A DNA stretch of 64,000 nt, from assembly GCF_033242265.1 (NCBI RefSeq), contig NZ_BTFW01000001.1, forward strand, positions 3,121,001-3,185,000. The letters run 5' to 3'. Below the pieces are notes generated by a model. It was not told where the DNA came from, did no database searches, and saw only the letters and a list, made by a program, of their open reading frames with translations. Origin of the DNA: Novosphingobium sp. IK01 (GTDB lineage Bacteria > Pseudomonadota > Alphaproteobacteria > Sphingomonadales > Sphingomonadaceae). The translations under genes were made by a program, and so were the position numbers. Shown piece after piece: positions 10,136 through 20,908 of the stretch (its first letter is position 1; each line of letters opens with the position of its first letter).

Positions 10136-12667
10136 TTATGTTCTGGCCGCAAAGCGTTTCAGGAATTCGGCGCTGGCCAGATAGACGGCGGTCACTGCGC
10201 CAATCGCGGCGAGAACGACAAGGCCGGGTTGGCCGAAGGCGAACCATCGCCCCGCGATCGTGAAGGGCACGGCCAGCGCGATGGCCAGGGCAAAGAACGC
10301 GGACAGCAGCAGGCGGCGGTCGGGCGGTGATTGCCAGGGAAGGCTGCGAGTGCGGATCACGAAGACGACGAGGATTTGCGTCGCGATCGATTCGAGGAAC
10401 CAGGCCGTGCGGAACTCCGGCGCGGCGAGATGGAAACCCGCGAGGAGAATGAGGAAGGTCAGCCCGTCGAAGACCGAGGACAGCGGCCCCATGACGCCTG
10501 CATATCGGACGATGCCACGCATGTTCCAGCGCTGCGGACGGGCGAGATCGGCGGTGTCGATCGTGTCGAACGGGATGCCGATCTCCGAAAGGTCGTACAG
10601 GAGGTTGTTGAGAAGAATCTGTGTGGCGAGCAGGGGCAGGAACGGCAGGAAGAGCGAGGCCGCCGCCATCGATAGCATGTTGCCGAAGTTCGAACTCGAT
10701 CCCATGCGGACATATTTGAGGACATTCGCGAAGGTCCGGCGCCCTTCCTCGACGCCATCGGCAACGACATTGAGATCGGCCGCAAGCAGGATCATATCCG
10801 CTGCAGCCCGCGCCACGCCGGTGGCGCCATCGACGGACAGGCCGATGTCGGCGACCCGGATGCCGGGCGCGTCGTTGACGCCGTCACCCAGGAAACCCAC
10901 AGTTTCGCCCCTCGCCTGAAGGGCGCGCACCACGCGCACTTTTTGGTCCGGTGTCAGCCGACCGTAAAGATCCACGTCCTGGACCCTCGCCCGGAATGCA
11001 TCTTCGCTCAGTTTCGCCAGTTCCGGTCCGGCCAGCACCTCCTTGCTGGTCAGTCCCACCAGCCCGGCGACGCGGGCAACGACCAGCGGATCGTCGCCGG
11101 ACAGGACCTTCACCCGCACGCCAGCGGCAGCCAGCCGCTTGAGCGCGTCGCATGCCGTTGCCTTGGGAGGATCAGCGAACGTGCAAAAGCCTTCAAGGAT
11201 CAGGCCGCTCTCATCGCCTGGCTGGAGCGCGTCGCCAGCGATGGTGCAGGTCTTCGATGCAACGGCGATGGCACGGAGCCCTTGCGCGGCGAGCTGCTTC
11301 AGCTCGGCGGTGATGGCCGACCGCGCCGCTTCGTCCAGCACGGGTGTGGCCTGACCTTCTCGCCTGCGGTCGCAGACGTCAAGGATCGCCTCGGGTGCGC
11401 CCTTGCAGATGAGCACGCGTTCATCGCCGCGTTTGGCCAGCACGGAGCCGCGCCTCCGCTCATAGCTGAAACCGACCCGCCCTTCGGCTGTCCAGCCATC
11501 GGCGGCACCAGGCGCCGCTGTCGACAAGGCGGCGTCCATTGCCCCCCGATCTCCTGCCAATGCGGCGCAGACGCCCGCGAGTTCGGCGACGCGCGGATCA
11601 TTCTGGCCCTTGGCATCGAGGCTGCCGGCCAGAACGATCTCGGCCGAGGTCAGCGTGCCGGTCTTGTCAGTGCACAGGACGGTCATGGCGCCCAGGTCGT
11701 GGATCGAGGCCAGACGCTTGACGATGACCTTGCGTCTGGCCATCCGCACCGCACCCCGCGAAAGGGTCACGGTCGTGATCATCGGCAACAGTTCGGGCGT
11801 CAGGCCGACGGCAAGCGCCACGGCGAACATCAGCGACTGGATCAGGGGACGGCCGAACAGCAGGTTTACGGTGAGCACCGCAGCCGAGAGGACGCCGGCG
11901 GCGCGGGCGACGACGAAACCGAGCGCGCGCAGATCACGCTGGAACGGCGATGGGGAAGCATCTTCCGCCAGCAGCGAGGCAACCGCACCGAACACCGTGT
12001 TGCGGCCGGTGGCGACCGCGAGAGCCGTGGCTTCGCCGGTTTGGGCGACAGAGCCCCTGAAGAGGGCATTGGTTGCATCAGCGGCCGAGAGGGACGCCAC
12101 GATGCCTCGGCGCTTCTCGACCGGATAGGGTTCGCCCGTCATCGCCGCTTCGTTGACGGTGAAGCTGGAGGCCTCGATGACCAGCGCATCGGCTGGAATG
12201 ACGTCGCCGGTGCGCACGCGGAACACTTCGCCCGGCACGATGTCGGTCGCCGGGACGGTCTGAAACTTGCCCTCGCGCAGCACTTCGGCTGACAAGGCGA
12301 CCGATTGCTTGAGAGCTTCCGCCGCCTTTGCGGCGCGACCCTCCTGCACGGCATCGAGACCGACCGACACGACAATGATCACGATGATGATGGCCGCGCT
12401 GGCGGCGTCTCCGGTCGCAGCCGATATGCCGGCCGCAAACAGCAGGACAAGGGTCAGCGGTTCGAGGAAACGGCGCCCGACGGCTCTCACGAGGGAGGTA
12501 TGACGCGGCACGGCATCAACATTGTGTCCGCAGGATTCCAGGCGCGTGCGCGCCTCGTCGGCGCCAAGCCCCTGATCGCTCGACTTCAGCGCGGCAAAAG
12601 TCGCATCGAGCGGCTCTGTCCAGAATGGCGGCAGGCCGGTTGCCGTTTCGCGCTGCGCTTCTGCCAT
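10136..12667 (-). CDS. mgtA: Magnesium-translocating P-type ATPase (MgtA/MgtB-like)
   Basis: An 843-residue P-type ATPase of type IIIB. The phosphorylated Asp is about residue 334 in CTDKTGTLT. Other motifs are MTGEPYPVEK (actuator), GLTPELLP (membrane helix 4 ion site, characteristic of MgtA-type pumps) and GDGVNDAPGIR (hinge). About ten membrane helices are expected. The family imports Mg2+ or Ni2+. ATG 12667 has GGAG eight bases upstream; a GTG at 12685 is possible. No known Mg2+ leader is recognisable in the 324 bp upstream. The precise ion is inferred from family. Confidence 0.88.
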   Translation of the reverse strand: MAEAQRETATGLPPFWTEPLDATFAALKSSDQGLGADEARTRLESCGHNVDAVPRHTSLVRAVGRRFLEPLTLVLLFAAGISAATGDAASAAIIIVIIVVSVGLDAVQEGRAAKAAEALKQSVALSAEVLREGKFQTVPATDIVPGEVFRVRTGDVIPADALVIEASSFTVNEAAMTGEPYPVEKRRGIVASLSAADATNALFRGSVAQTGEATALAVATGRNTVFGAVASLLAEDASPSPFQRDLRALGFVVARAAGVLSAAVLTVNLLFGRPLIQSLMFAVALAVGLTPELLPMITTVTLSRGAVRMARRKVIVKRLASIHDLGAMTVLCTDKTGTLTSAEIVLAGSLDAKGQNDPRVAELAGVCAALAGDRGAMDAALSTAAPGAADGWTAEGRVGFSYERRRGSVLAKRGDERVLICKGAPEAILDVCDRRREGQATPVLDEAARSAITAELKQLAAQGLRAIAVASKTCTIAGDALQPGDESGLILEGFCTFADPPKATACDALKRLAAAGVRVKVLSGDDPLVVARVAGLVGLTSKEVLAGPELAKLSEDAFRARVQDVDLYGRLTPDQKVRVVRALQARGETVGFLGDGVNDAPGIRVADIGLSVDGATGVARAAADMILLAADLNVVADGVEEGRRTFANVLKYVRMGSSSNFGNMLSMAAASLFLPFLPLLATQILLNNLLYDLSEIGIPFDTIDTADLARPQRWNMRGIVRYAGVMGPLSSVFDGLTFLILLAGFHLAAPEFRTAWFLESIATQILVVFVIRTRSLPWQSPPDRRLLLSAFFALAIALAVPFTIAGRWFAFGQPGLVVLAAIGAVTAVYLASAEFLKRFAART

Positions 12668-12991
12668 TCTCACGTCTCCGATCACACCCGCCCGCCCGGG
12701 CGTTACTCGGCGTGTTCTCTATTGATCAACTCTGTTGACGTCCCCGGAGCATTTATCTCAGAGTCTGATCTGAAATGAAAGTTTTATATCAGGTATTTAA
12801 GCCCTGAGTCCGCTTCAGGGTGCCGGTTGGTCCACCTCTGTCGACGCATGCCAGGGCGGCCTTGGGGCCCCGCGCAGAAGTGCTTTGAAGGTTTCCATCC
12901 GATTCTGTAACGAGCATCTCCAATCGCCTCGCGCTCGGCTCTTATGGCCAGCAACTCGTATGAAGCCCGATCGTCAGGATCTTGAATTGCA
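12668..12991. other. Intergenic region between divergent mgtA-like and rlmJ genes
   Basis: This 324-bp stretch has locally lower GC around 12720-12800 and should hold both promoters. A short GC-rich palindrome lies near 12688-12705. I see no ORF with coding character, RNA gene or recognised riboswitch. Confidence 0.5.
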
Positions 12992-13822
12992 ATGAATTAT
13001 CGCCATTCCTTCCATGCTGGCAATAGCGCCGATGTCGTCAAGCACAGCCTGCTGATCGCGCTCGTGCGGGCCTTGCAGCTCAAACAGGGCGCGCTGACCC
13101 TGATCGATACCCATTCGGGCTGCGGGATGTACGACCTTGAGGGCGAGCAGGCCCAGCGCACCGGCGAGTCCACGCAGGGTGTGCTGCGGGCCTTTGCCGA
13201 CCCGAACCCCTTGCTGGACGACTACCGCGCTGCCGTACAGGCGGTGAATGTCGGGCCCGAGCCGCGCCTCTATCCCGGCTCGCCACGATTTCTGGCGCAG
13301 CTTCTGCGCCCGCAGGATTGCCTGATCCTGAACGAAAAACATCCCGAGGACGCCTATGCCCTGCGCGGCGCGATGCGCGGCACACCGGCTGCCGTGCATG
13401 AGCGCGACGCCTACGAGCTCTGGCTGGCGATGGTGCCGCCGCGCACCCCGCGCGGGGTGGTGGTGGTCGACCCGCCCTATGAGCAGACGGATGAGCGCGC
13501 ACGGATCACGGCCACTCTTGCCGCCGCCTACCGCAAATGGGCGCATGGCGTGACGGTGATCTGGTATCCGTTGAAAGATCGCGCCACGCATGTGCGGTGG
13601 AAGGAGCAGTTGCGCCAGCTCGGCATCCCGAAGTTTCTGACGGTGGAGCACTGGTTGTACGACAGCGACCAGCCCGGCATCTATAACGGCGCGGGCCTTT
13701 TTATCGTCAATCCGCCCTATGCCTTCACGCAGGCGCTGCCGCCCCTGCTCGAAGCCCTGCGCGCCGCGCTGGCGCCTGAGGGGCATAGGGGCGAGATCGC
13801 AGCGGGTTGGGTGCGCGATTGA
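12992..13822 (+). CDS. rlmJ: 23S rRNA (adenine(2030)-N(6))-methyltransferase
   Basis: A 276-residue protein that matches RlmJ throughout. It starts MNYRHSFHAGNSADVVKHSLL, has the SAM-binding segment IDTHSGCGMYDL, the catalytic motif DPPYEQ (the D/N-P-P-Y of N6-adenine methyltransferases) and GAGLFIVNPPY near the end. RlmJ methylates A2030 in 23S rRNA. The gene is divergent from the mgtA-like gene; the membrane protein following on the same strand is unrelated. AGGA lies upstream of ATG 12992. Confidence 0.93.
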   Translation: MNYRHSFHAGNSADVVKHSLLIALVRALQLKQGALTLIDTHSGCGMYDLEGEQAQRTGESTQGVLRAFADPNPLLDDYRAAVQAVNVGPEPRLYPGSPRFLAQLLRPQDCLILNEKHPEDAYALRGAMRGTPAAVHERDAYELWLAMVPPRTPRGVVVVDPPYEQTDERARITATLAAAYRKWAHGVTVIWYPLKDRATHVRWKEQLRQLGIPKFLTVEHWLYDSDQPGIYNGAGLFIVNPPYAFTQALPPLLEALRAALAPEGHRGEIAAGWVRD

Positions 13823-13882
13823 ATTGGACGCGCGTCGTCCCTTTCCCCCCAAAGGAAGGGATTGCCGCTGCGGGGGGCATGG

Positions 13883-15361
13883 ATGGCCCGGTTGCTCCGG
13901 GTCGGGCTCTCAGAGAATATACACCGCCGCGCGCGTATGGTGGCGCTTCACTTCATGATGCCGGGAGCCGCCGTGTTGTCTTCGTATGCTTCGCCCTCTC
14001 TTGCATCCCGTCGCGATGCTGGCGTGCGCGGGAAGGCGGCGTGGGTGGCGGCGATCACCCTGTTCACCCATCTGCTCATTCTTGCCTACGATCATGCGAG
14101 GGCCTTCCGGGCCTTCAACTGGGGTGATCGCGGGCTGGAGCGATTGCGCATCCTGAAGGAATTTGCCGGTCTGAAAGGGGCGGTGCTGCCCGCCATGACC
14201 GGATCGCCGATCGTGCCGGGGGAATATCTCTTCGTGCTGCTGCCCTGGAGGCTGTGGGGGGCGGCGGGGGTGATCTGCCTTCAGATTGGTCTGGCAACGC
14301 TGGCTGCGTGGCTGGTGGCACGATTGGCGGGGCGTGTATCTTCGTGGCCGCAGGCGCCGCTGGTTTGCGGGCTGGCCTATGCTTTTCTGCCGCAGAATCT
14401 GGCCTTTCCGCATCAACTCGTGACCGAGGCGATCGTGACGCCGCTGTGCGTGGTCTGGCTCTATGCGCTGTTGGCCGCCATTCGGGGGCGGACGATGGGG
14501 CTGTTCCTGCTGGCAGGGGGCTGTCTGGGGGTGGCGATCCTGACGCGACCGGTCGTGTTGCTGATGTTGCCGGCCTGCTTCGCGCTGGCGCTGGCCTGTC
14601 CGGGGGCACGGCCCGAACTGCGCCGTCCGGGGCTTTATGTCATGGCGGGGGTGGCGCTGGCGCCGTTTCTGGCATGGGTGGCGATCTTTACCGTCCAGAC
14701 GGGGCATCCTGGCTACAATTCGGGCAGTGCCAATCTGGCCTGGAACCTGCGCAGCAAGGTGCTGATTACCGAGAATGCCAATGGCATCGATCCGCCCGCC
14801 GATGTGAAGGCGATGGAGGCGGGCATTCCCCTCGGGCGTTTTCTGGGGGAGGTGCGCCTGCATCCCGTGCCATTTGCCAAGGCCTTTGCGCTGGATACGG
14901 CAACCGTGTTCCTGCGCGGCAACACGACCAAGATCACGGTCGATTATCTCGGCATTGGCCGCGATTCGCCCGGTTGGCGCCAGTCGCTGATCTACGCCAG
15001 CGATGCGCGCAAGGAGTGGATCAGGCAGATGGCCGATCCGGTCTATCTGCTTGAAGCGGCCGGGTCGCTGCTGACAGGGCTGTTTTTTGTCGTCTGTTTC
15101 GCGGCCATGGCAGTGACCGGCTGGCGGCTGGTCCGGGGCAAGATGCGGCTCGATTCTGATCGCCTGTTCCTGACCATCGTTGCCGGTGCCTGGTTGCTCA
15201 ATGTCTTTCTGGGCGCGCAAATGGTCGATCAGTCGCAAGGGCGCCTGCGCAATCCGGCCGAGGCGGCGCTGATCCTGTTCGTGGCGTCGCTGGCGTGGGG
15301 GCTCCCCGCGGGTTTGCGGCAGGGCCGGAAGGGCGGAATCGGTCCTCGTGCGTTGGGGTGA
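13883..15361 (+). CDS. Polytopic membrane protein, probable GT-C glycosyltransferase (ArnT/PMT-like)
   Basis: A protein of about 490 residues with roughly ten predicted membrane helices. A first-loop segment with acidic residues after helix 1 (AFRAFNWGDRGLERLRILKE) and two conserved-looking helices AILTRPVVLLMLPACFALAL and GVALAPFLAWVAIF resemble ArnT/PMT-type glycosyltransferases, which use polyprenyl-phosphate sugars at the outer face of the inner membrane. Identification is by topology and general style only. The start is uncertain: TTG 13862, ATG 13883 and ATG 13937 are possible; I chose 13883 because a G-rich stretch precedes it. No partner genes adjoin it. Confidence 0.55.
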   Translation: MARLLRVGLSENIHRRARMVALHFMMPGAAVLSSYASPSLASRRDAGVRGKAAWVAAITLFTHLLILAYDHARAFRAFNWGDRGLERLRILKEFAGLKGAVLPAMTGSPIVPGEYLFVLLPWRLWGAAGVICLQIGLATLAAWLVARLAGRVSSWPQAPLVCGLAYAFLPQNLAFPHQLVTEAIVTPLCVVWLYALLAAIRGRTMGLFLLAGGCLGVAILTRPVVLLMLPACFALALACPGARPELRRPGLYVMAGVALAPFLAWVAIFTVQTGHPGYNSGSANLAWNLRSKVLITENANGIDPPADVKAMEAGIPLGRFLGEVRLHPVPFAKAFALDTATVFLRGNTTKITVDYLGIGRDSPGWRQSLIYASDARKEWIRQMADPVYLLEAAGSLLTGLFFVVCFAAMAVTGWRLVRGKMRLDSDRLFLTIVAGAWLLNVFLGAQMVDQSQGRLRNPAEAALILFVASLAWGLPAGLRQGRKGGIGPRALG

Positions 15362-15441
15362 CATGTCTGCGCGGGGCGTGGATGTGCATGGGCGTGGCGG
15401 GCCGCTTGCCGTAGCGCGCGCCAGCGCCTATTCCCGCGCGC

Positions 15442-16191
15442 ATGCCTGGTGACATTTTTGACAATCGCGGACGCGGCTCTGCCGGCTGGTCCTGGCCTTC
15501 CATCCATCCCGAAGGGCGCAAGTTCGGCGCCATTGCGGGCGCCATTGCCCTTGCCGGGGCGATCTTCGGCGGCAGCATCGTGGCCTGGCCGCTGGTGTTC
15601 CTGACGCTGGGCGTGCTCGCCTTCTTCCGCGATCCCGTGCGCGTGACCCCGCGCGACGACCGCTATGTCGTGGCGCCCGCCGACGGGCTGATCACGCTGA
15701 TCCAGAAGGTGGCCCCGCCGCGCGAGCTTTCGGCCGATGATGGCAGCGGGATCGCCGCGATGGACCCGACCCCGGTGACGCGCGTCTCGATCTTCATGTC
15801 GGTCTTCGATGTCCACGTGAACCGTGCGCCGATCGGCGGCACGATCCGCCGCGTGGTCTACATTCCGGGCAAGTTCCTCAATGCCGACCTCGACAAGGCG
15901 AGCGAAGAGAACGAGCGGCAGCACTTTCTGGTCGAGCGCAGCGACGGTGTGAAGATCGGCTTCACCCAGATCGCGGGCCTTGTCGCGCGCCGCATCGTGC
16001 CGTTCGTCAAGGGTGGCGACATCGTGGCCGCAGGCCAGCGCGTGGGCCTGATCCGCTTCGGCAGCCGCGTCGATGTCTACCTGCCCGCCGGGACCGAGCC
16101 GCGCGTGCTGATCGGCCAGCGTGTGGTGGCCGGTGAAACCGTGCTGGCCGATATTGGCGATGCTCCGCTGATCGAGGGCGTCAGCCAGTGA
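15442..16191 (+). CDS. psd: Phosphatidylserine decarboxylase (short proenzyme)
   Basis: A 249-residue protein of the short archaeal/alphaproteobacterial Psd type. After a membrane-associated N-terminus come [31 protein letters not shown] and the self-cleavage motif FGS (Gly207-Ser208), where Ser becomes the pyruvoyl group. It converts phosphatidylserine to phosphatidylethanolamine at the inner membrane. The stop overlaps the start of pssA, which makes the substrate, so the two successive steps are translationally coupled. Confidence 0.94.
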   Translation: MPGDIFDNRGRGSAGWSWPSIHPEGRKFGAIAGAIALAGAIFGGSIVAWPLVFLTLGVLAFFRDPVRVTPRDDRYVVAPADGLITLIQKVAPPRELSADDGSGIAAMDPTPVTRVSIFMSVFDVHVNRAPIGGTIRRVVYIPGKFLNADLDKASEENERQHFLVERSDGVKIGFTQIAGLVARRIVPFVKGGDIVAAGQRVGLIRFGSRVDVYLPAGTEPRVLIGQRVVAGETVLADIGDAPLIEGVSQ

Positions 16192-17021
16192 TCAGCGATG
16201 CCGGGGATGAGGATCTGGGGCCCGAAGGCGTGAGCGGCGAGGATTTCGGACGCCATCGCCTGCCGCGCGGGCTGACCTTGCGCGCGCTGGTGCCCAATGC
16301 GATCACCTCGGCGGCGCTGTGTTGCGGGTTGACCGGCATTCGCTTCGCGATTGGCGGTGATTTCCGCAGCGCGGTCATGGCGATCATCTTTGCCGGGATG
16401 CTCGACGGGATCGACGGGCGGGTGGCGCGCCTGATGAAGGCGCAATCGCGCTTTGGCGCCGAACTCGACAGCCTGTCGGATGCGATCTCGTTCGGCGTGG
16501 CCCCTGCGCTCGTTCTCTACTTGTGGTCGCTTCAGCAGATGCCGCGCTTTGGCTGGTTTGCCGCGCTGGCGCTGGCGGTCTGCTGTGCCCTGCGCCTCGC
16601 CCGGTTCAATGCCCGGATCGACATGGAGGAGCAGCCTCACAAGTCTGCCGGATACCTGACCGGGGTTCCCGCACCAGCCGGGGCTGGCCTTGCCTTCCTG
16701 CCGATCTACCTGTGGATCGCCAGCGGGCGCGAGGAGTTTCGCCATCCGGTGGTCGTCGCTGTCTGGGCGGCGCTGATCGCGTTCATGATGATTTCCAACA
16801 TGGCCACGCCGGGCTGGTCCTCGTTCCGTCCGCGCCGGACGATCCGCCTTGAACTGATTGCGCTGATCGGGCTGGTCTTTGCCGCCCTGCTGACCGAGCC
16901 CTGGCTCACGCTGGTGGGGATCTGCGCGCTCTATCTGTTGCTCATTCCGGTGGGTGTGGTGCGCTATGCTGCGCTCAGGCGGCAGCGGGGCGCGCTGCCG
17001 GGCGGCTCAGCTCAGGCATAG
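16188..17021 (+). CDS. pssA: CDP-diacylglycerol--serine O-phosphatidyltransferase
   Basis: A 277-residue integral membrane enzyme that makes phosphatidylserine from CDP-diacylglycerol and serine. The CDP-alcohol phosphotransferase signature is seen as [18 protein letters not shown] followed by AELDSLSD. Several hydrophobic helices follow. The start is GTG 16188, overlapping the psd stop by four bases. The 3' end overlaps a convergent small gene by 47 bp. Psd and PssA together supply phosphatidylethanolamine. Confidence 0.93.
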   Translation: MISDAGDEDLGPEGVSGEDFGRHRLPRGLTLRALVPNAITSAALCCGLTGIRFAIGGDFRSAVMAIIFAGMLDGIDGRVARLMKAQSRFGAELDSLSDAISFGVAPALVLYLWSLQQMPRFGWFAALALAVCCALRLARFNARIDMEEQPHKSAGYLTGVPAPAGAGLAFLPIYLWIASGREEFRHPVVVAVWAALIAFMMISNMATPGWSSFRPRRTIRLELIALIGLVFAALLTEPWLTLVGICALYLLLIPVGVVRYAALRRQRGALPGGSAQA

Positions 17022-17436
17022 GCGGGCGGGCGAGGGCGCGGCGCACGGTCCGCGCCGGGGCCCGCCGGGCGCTTGCCTCGATGAAGAGCCGGCTGTCGGC
17101 GAAAGAAAGGACGTCCGCGAGGGCGTCCTTTTCGCATGCGGGAACCGTCTGGAGGGCCGGTGCCTGATGGAGGACCGGGGACTGGGCCGCGATCATCCGG
17201 GCGAGGAACAGGCGGTCGAGATCGAGCGTGGCGGCATGGTCGAGCGCGCCGACCTGATCGAAGGCGCCAACCTGATCCAGCCATTCCCCCTGTTCCAGAG
17301 AATTGGCATCCAGCGTTCGGGCATCGGCCAGAAGCCGCCGGATCGCGGGCCACTGGCTGTGGAGGGTGGCCACGATGGAAGCCATGGCCGCGACACCGGC
17401 GCCGGCAATGGCAAGCGAAGCAAGAATGGCGAGCAT
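16975..17436 (-). CDS. Hypothetical protein with one N-terminal membrane segment
   Basis: A 153-residue protein starting MLAILASLAIAGAGVAAMASIVATLH, a single hydrophobic helix (signal anchor), followed by an Ala/Leu/Asp-rich soluble part and a basic Arg/Pro-rich tail. I chose ATG 17436 because GGAAAGG stands eight bases upstream; an earlier ATG at 17508 lacks a binding site. I do not recognise the family. It runs into the 3' end of convergent pssA by 47 bp, so its C-terminus is encoded opposite pssA codons. Confidence 0.5.
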   Translation of the reverse strand: MLAILASLAIAGAGVAAMASIVATLHSQWPAIRRLLADARTLDANSLEQGEWLDQVGAFDQVGALDHAATLDLDRLFLARMIAAQSPVLHQAPALQTVPACEKDALADVLSFADSRLFIEASARRAPARTVRRALARPPMPELSRPAARPAAA

Positions 17437-18061
17437 GGCAGAAGCCTTTCCGGTCAAGGGGGCGGGCCGCCGTCTGAAGGCTACCGCGTAGCCCTGGCTT
17501 GACAGCATGCGCTTGCATTGTGGATAACTCGATCGTTCGTTAACGGTTCCTCTTGGCCCCGTTGATGATCTCAATGTTCCACTTTTGTTCCGATCCGTCA
17601 ACCGGAATCTGGCAGGACAGGTGGCGCACCCTAAGGGTTCATCCATAGGTCGGGAATCGAGCGATTTTTCGCGGTTCCTGCATCGGCAAGGACGCTGGCC
17701 GGTGTGGCGGAAGGAGCGGATCGTTCTGGCCGGCAAGGTCTGTGTGCCCTTCAGGCGAGTCGCGGCGCGCGAATCGGGAGCCTCGCGCAAGAGCGGATGG
17801 GCATGAGGGGGGGGCACGAAGCGAAGTCGCTCTCATCTGCCCGGCATTTGACGCCCGGCCACTTGGCGTCCGGCCATTTGGACTGGATTTGTCGGGCCGG
17901 GCGAGGTAAGGGCCGCCCCAGCCATGCGGCGATTCGCGGCAATTCCGCCGGGAAACGTGACAGCGGGCGATCCCACATGGGAAGCGCACATACCGGTGCC
18001 AGCAGCGGGTTTCTCCGCGCGGTTCCTGCTTCCCAGAGGTGAAACCGGAAAGGAATTGATT
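17437..18061. other. Non-coding region upstream of rpsB
   Basis: About 625 bp without a convincing gene. It should carry the promoter and leader of rpsB and the promoter of the small minus-strand gene. It includes a short three-copy tandem repeat at 17840-17883. An exact S2-leader structure cannot be judged by eye. Confidence 0.5.
17840..17883. repeat. Three imperfect 14-15-bp tandem repeats in the rpsB leader
   Basis: CCCGGCATTTGACG (17840-17853), CCCGGCCACTTGGCG (17854-17868) and TCCGGCCATTTGGAC (17869-17883) are consecutive variants of one unit. Confidence 0.6.
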
Positions 18062-18817
<756 letters not shown>

Positions 18818-18904
18818 TTTCGGTTCGGCATGACGGGACGGAAGGGCGGCCTTTTTGCGGGGCGCACACCGTCCGTCACCGAATTGTCCCGTTTCATGAA
18901 GTAG

Positions 18905-18929
18905 GGCCGCGGCGCGTGTTGCCGCGGCC
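18905..18929. repeat. Perfect hairpin in the rpsB-tsf intergenic region
   Basis: GGCCGCGGC at 18905-18913 pairs exactly with GCCGCGGCC at 18921-18929 over a 7-nt loop. No T-run follows. It could attenuate or process the rpsB-tsf transcript. Confidence 0.45.
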
Positions 18930-18961
18930 TCACCCCGTTTCAGACATAAGGACCCAACGCG

Positions 18962-19888
18962 ATGGCTTACACCGCCGCTGACGTGAAGAACCTGCGCGAG
19001 CGCACCGGCGCCGGCATGATGGACTGCAAGAAGGCCCTCGACGAAGCCGGCGGCGATTTCGAAGCCGCCGTTGACGCGCTGCGCGCCAAGGGTCTGGCCG
19101 CTGCTGCCAAGAAGTCGAGCCGCACCGCCGCCGAAGGCCTCGTGGGCGTGGCCGTTTCGGGCACCAAGGGCGTGGCCGTCGAAGTCAACTCGGAAACCGA
19201 CTTCGTCGCCAAGAACGAACAGTTCCAGGACTTCGTGCGCAAGGCGACCGAAGTGGCTCTGGAAACCGGCGCTGCCGACGTTGAAGCCCTCAAGGCTGCT
19301 GCCTATCCGGGCGGTGGCACCGTGGCCGACACGCTGACCAACAACGTGGCGACCATCGGTGAAAACCAGCAGGTCCGTCGTCTCAAGCACGTTTCGGTCA
19401 CCAATGGCGTGGTCGTGCCCTACATGCACAATGCTGCGGCTCCCGCGCTTGGCAAGATCGGCGTGCTCGTCGCGCTCGAATCGGAAGCTCCGGCCGACGT
19501 TCTCGAAGCCCTCGGCAAGCAGATCGCGATGCACATCGCTGCCGCTTTCCCGCTGGCGCTCAACGCTGACGACCTCGATGCCGAGCTGATCGCGCGTGAA
19601 CGCAAGATCGCTTCGGAAAAGGCTGCCGAAAGCGGCAAGCCCGCCGAAGTGCAGGCCAAGATGGTCGATGGCGCCGTGGCCAAGTATGCCAAGGAAAATG
19701 CCCTCCTGTCGCAGCTGTTCGTGATGGACAACAAGACCCCGATCGCCCAGGTCGTCGAAGCGGCTGGCAAGGCTGCCGGCACCAAGATCGCGCTGGTCGA
19801 CTACGTCCGCTTCCAGCTGGGCGAAGGCATCGAGAAGGAAGAAACCGACTTCGCGGCCGAAGTGGCTGCTGCTGCCGGTCTCAAGTAA
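18962..19888 (+). CDS. tsf: Translation elongation factor Ts
   Basis: A 308-residue protein that recycles EF-Tu-GDP to EF-Tu-GTP. The N-terminal UBA-like region has [25 protein letters not shown], followed by [16 protein letters not shown], the TDFV motif that contacts EF-Tu. The C-terminal repeats contain LLSQLFVMD and [23 protein letters not shown]. It follows rpsB by 144 bp, the standard order. Confidence 0.98.
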   Translation: MAYTAADVKNLRERTGAGMMDCKKALDEAGGDFEAAVDALRAKGLAAAAKKSSRTAAEGLVGVAVSGTKGVAVEVNSETDFVAKNEQFQDFVRKATEVALETGAADVEALKAAAYPGGGTVADTLTNNVATIGENQQVRRLKHVSVTNGVVVPYMHNAAAPALGKIGVLVALESEAPADVLEALGKQIAMHIAAAFPLALNADDLDAELIARERKIASEKAAESGKPAEVQAKMVDGAVAKYAKENALLSQLFVMDNKTPIAQVVEAAGKAAGTKIALVDYVRFQLGEGIEKEETDFAAEVAAAAGLK

Positions 19889-20179
19889 GCTTCTCGGGCA
19901 AGCTTTCGCGCGCAAGCGCATGAACTTGCTGGCGTCCCCGCGCGACGGGGACCCGGTCGTCGGCCCGTTTCGGGCCATGCGCCGGGTTCCTGTTGCAGCG
20001 GGGACGTTTGCGTTTGCGAAAAGCGTAAGCGCCCCTTGGCATGGCTTGCCTGCTGCGTATAAGGGCGCTGCATGAAAGGGGTGGGGGCTTGCCGGTCGTT
20101 TGACTGGCGGGATACCTTCTGCCTGAATCTTTCGCCTGTAAACTTTCAGAAATCCAGTGAAGCGAGACCAGACAGTCCC

Positions 20180-20905
20180 ATGACCAGCCCCGCAAAGTTC
20201 AAGCGCATCTTGCTCAAGCTTTCGGGCGAGGTGTTGATGGGCAACCAACAGTTCGGAATCGATACCGATTTCGTGGCGGCGCTGGCTGCCGAAGTGAAGG
20301 CGGCCAAGGAAACTGGTCTTGAAATCTGCCTGGTGATCGGCGGCGGCAACATCTTCCGTGGCATGGCAGGCGCCGCCAAGGGCATGGACCGTGCCCAGGC
20401 CGACTACATGGGCATGCTGGCGACGGTGATGAACGCGCTGGCCATGCAGTCCGCCCTCGAAAAGCTGGGTGTCGATACCCGCGTGCAGTCCGCCGTCCAG
20501 ATGGACCAGGTCTGCGAACCCGTCATCCGCCGCCGCGCCGAGCGCCATCTGGCCAAGGGCCGGGTCGTGATCTTTGCTGCCGGCGTGGGTGCGCCCTATT
20601 TCACCACCGATTCCGGCGCCGCGCTGCGTGCCGCCGAAATGCAGTGCGACGCATTGTTCAAGGGGACCAGCGTGGACGGCGTCTACAATGCCGATCCCAA
20701 GAAGGACCCTGCGGCCAAGCGTTTCGACACGGTCGACTATGACACCGTGCTGGCCCAGAACCTTCAGGTGATGGATGCCTCTGCGGTGGCGCTGTGCCGT
20801 GACAATGCCATCCCCATCGTCGTGTTCTCGATCCGCGAGCAGGGCAATCTTGCCCGTGTGCTGGCCGGTGAGGGCACGCAGACCATCGTTCGGAAGGAAG
20901 CCTGA
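20180..20905 (+). CDS. pyrH: Uridylate kinase
   Basis: A 241-residue UMP kinase of the amino-acid-kinase fold: UMP + ATP to UDP + ADP, for pyrimidine nucleotide synthesis. Motifs include [15 protein letters not shown] at the start, [12 protein letters not shown] (UMP/ATP binding) and [15 protein letters not shown] [20 protein letters not shown] took ATG 20180 by family alignment; an in-frame start at 20072 would add 36 unrelated residues. It precedes frr by three bases, a conserved pair. Confidence 0.97.
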   Translation: MTSPAKFKRILLKLSGEVLMGNQQFGIDTDFVAALAAEVKAAKETGLEICLVIGGGNIFRGMAGAAKGMDRAQADYMGMLATVMNALAMQSALEKLGVDTRVQSAVQMDQVCEPVIRRRAERHLAKGRVVIFAAGVGAPYFTTDSGAALRAAEMQCDALFKGTSVDGVYNADPKKDPAAKRFDTVDYDTVLAQNLQVMDASAVALCRDNAIPIVVFSIREQGNLARVLAGEGTQTIVRKEA

Positions 20906-20908
20906 TCC

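Noticed and set aside
5969..13000. Integrative element at tRNA-Tyr
   Set aside because: No integrase, no transposase and no second copy of the tRNA 3' end were found, so it is reported only as a variable block.
17519..17527. A perfect DnaA box (TGTGGATAA)
   Set aside because: It is a single 9-mer, expected about once by chance in a window this size, with no cluster, AT-rich unwinding region or replication gene nearby.
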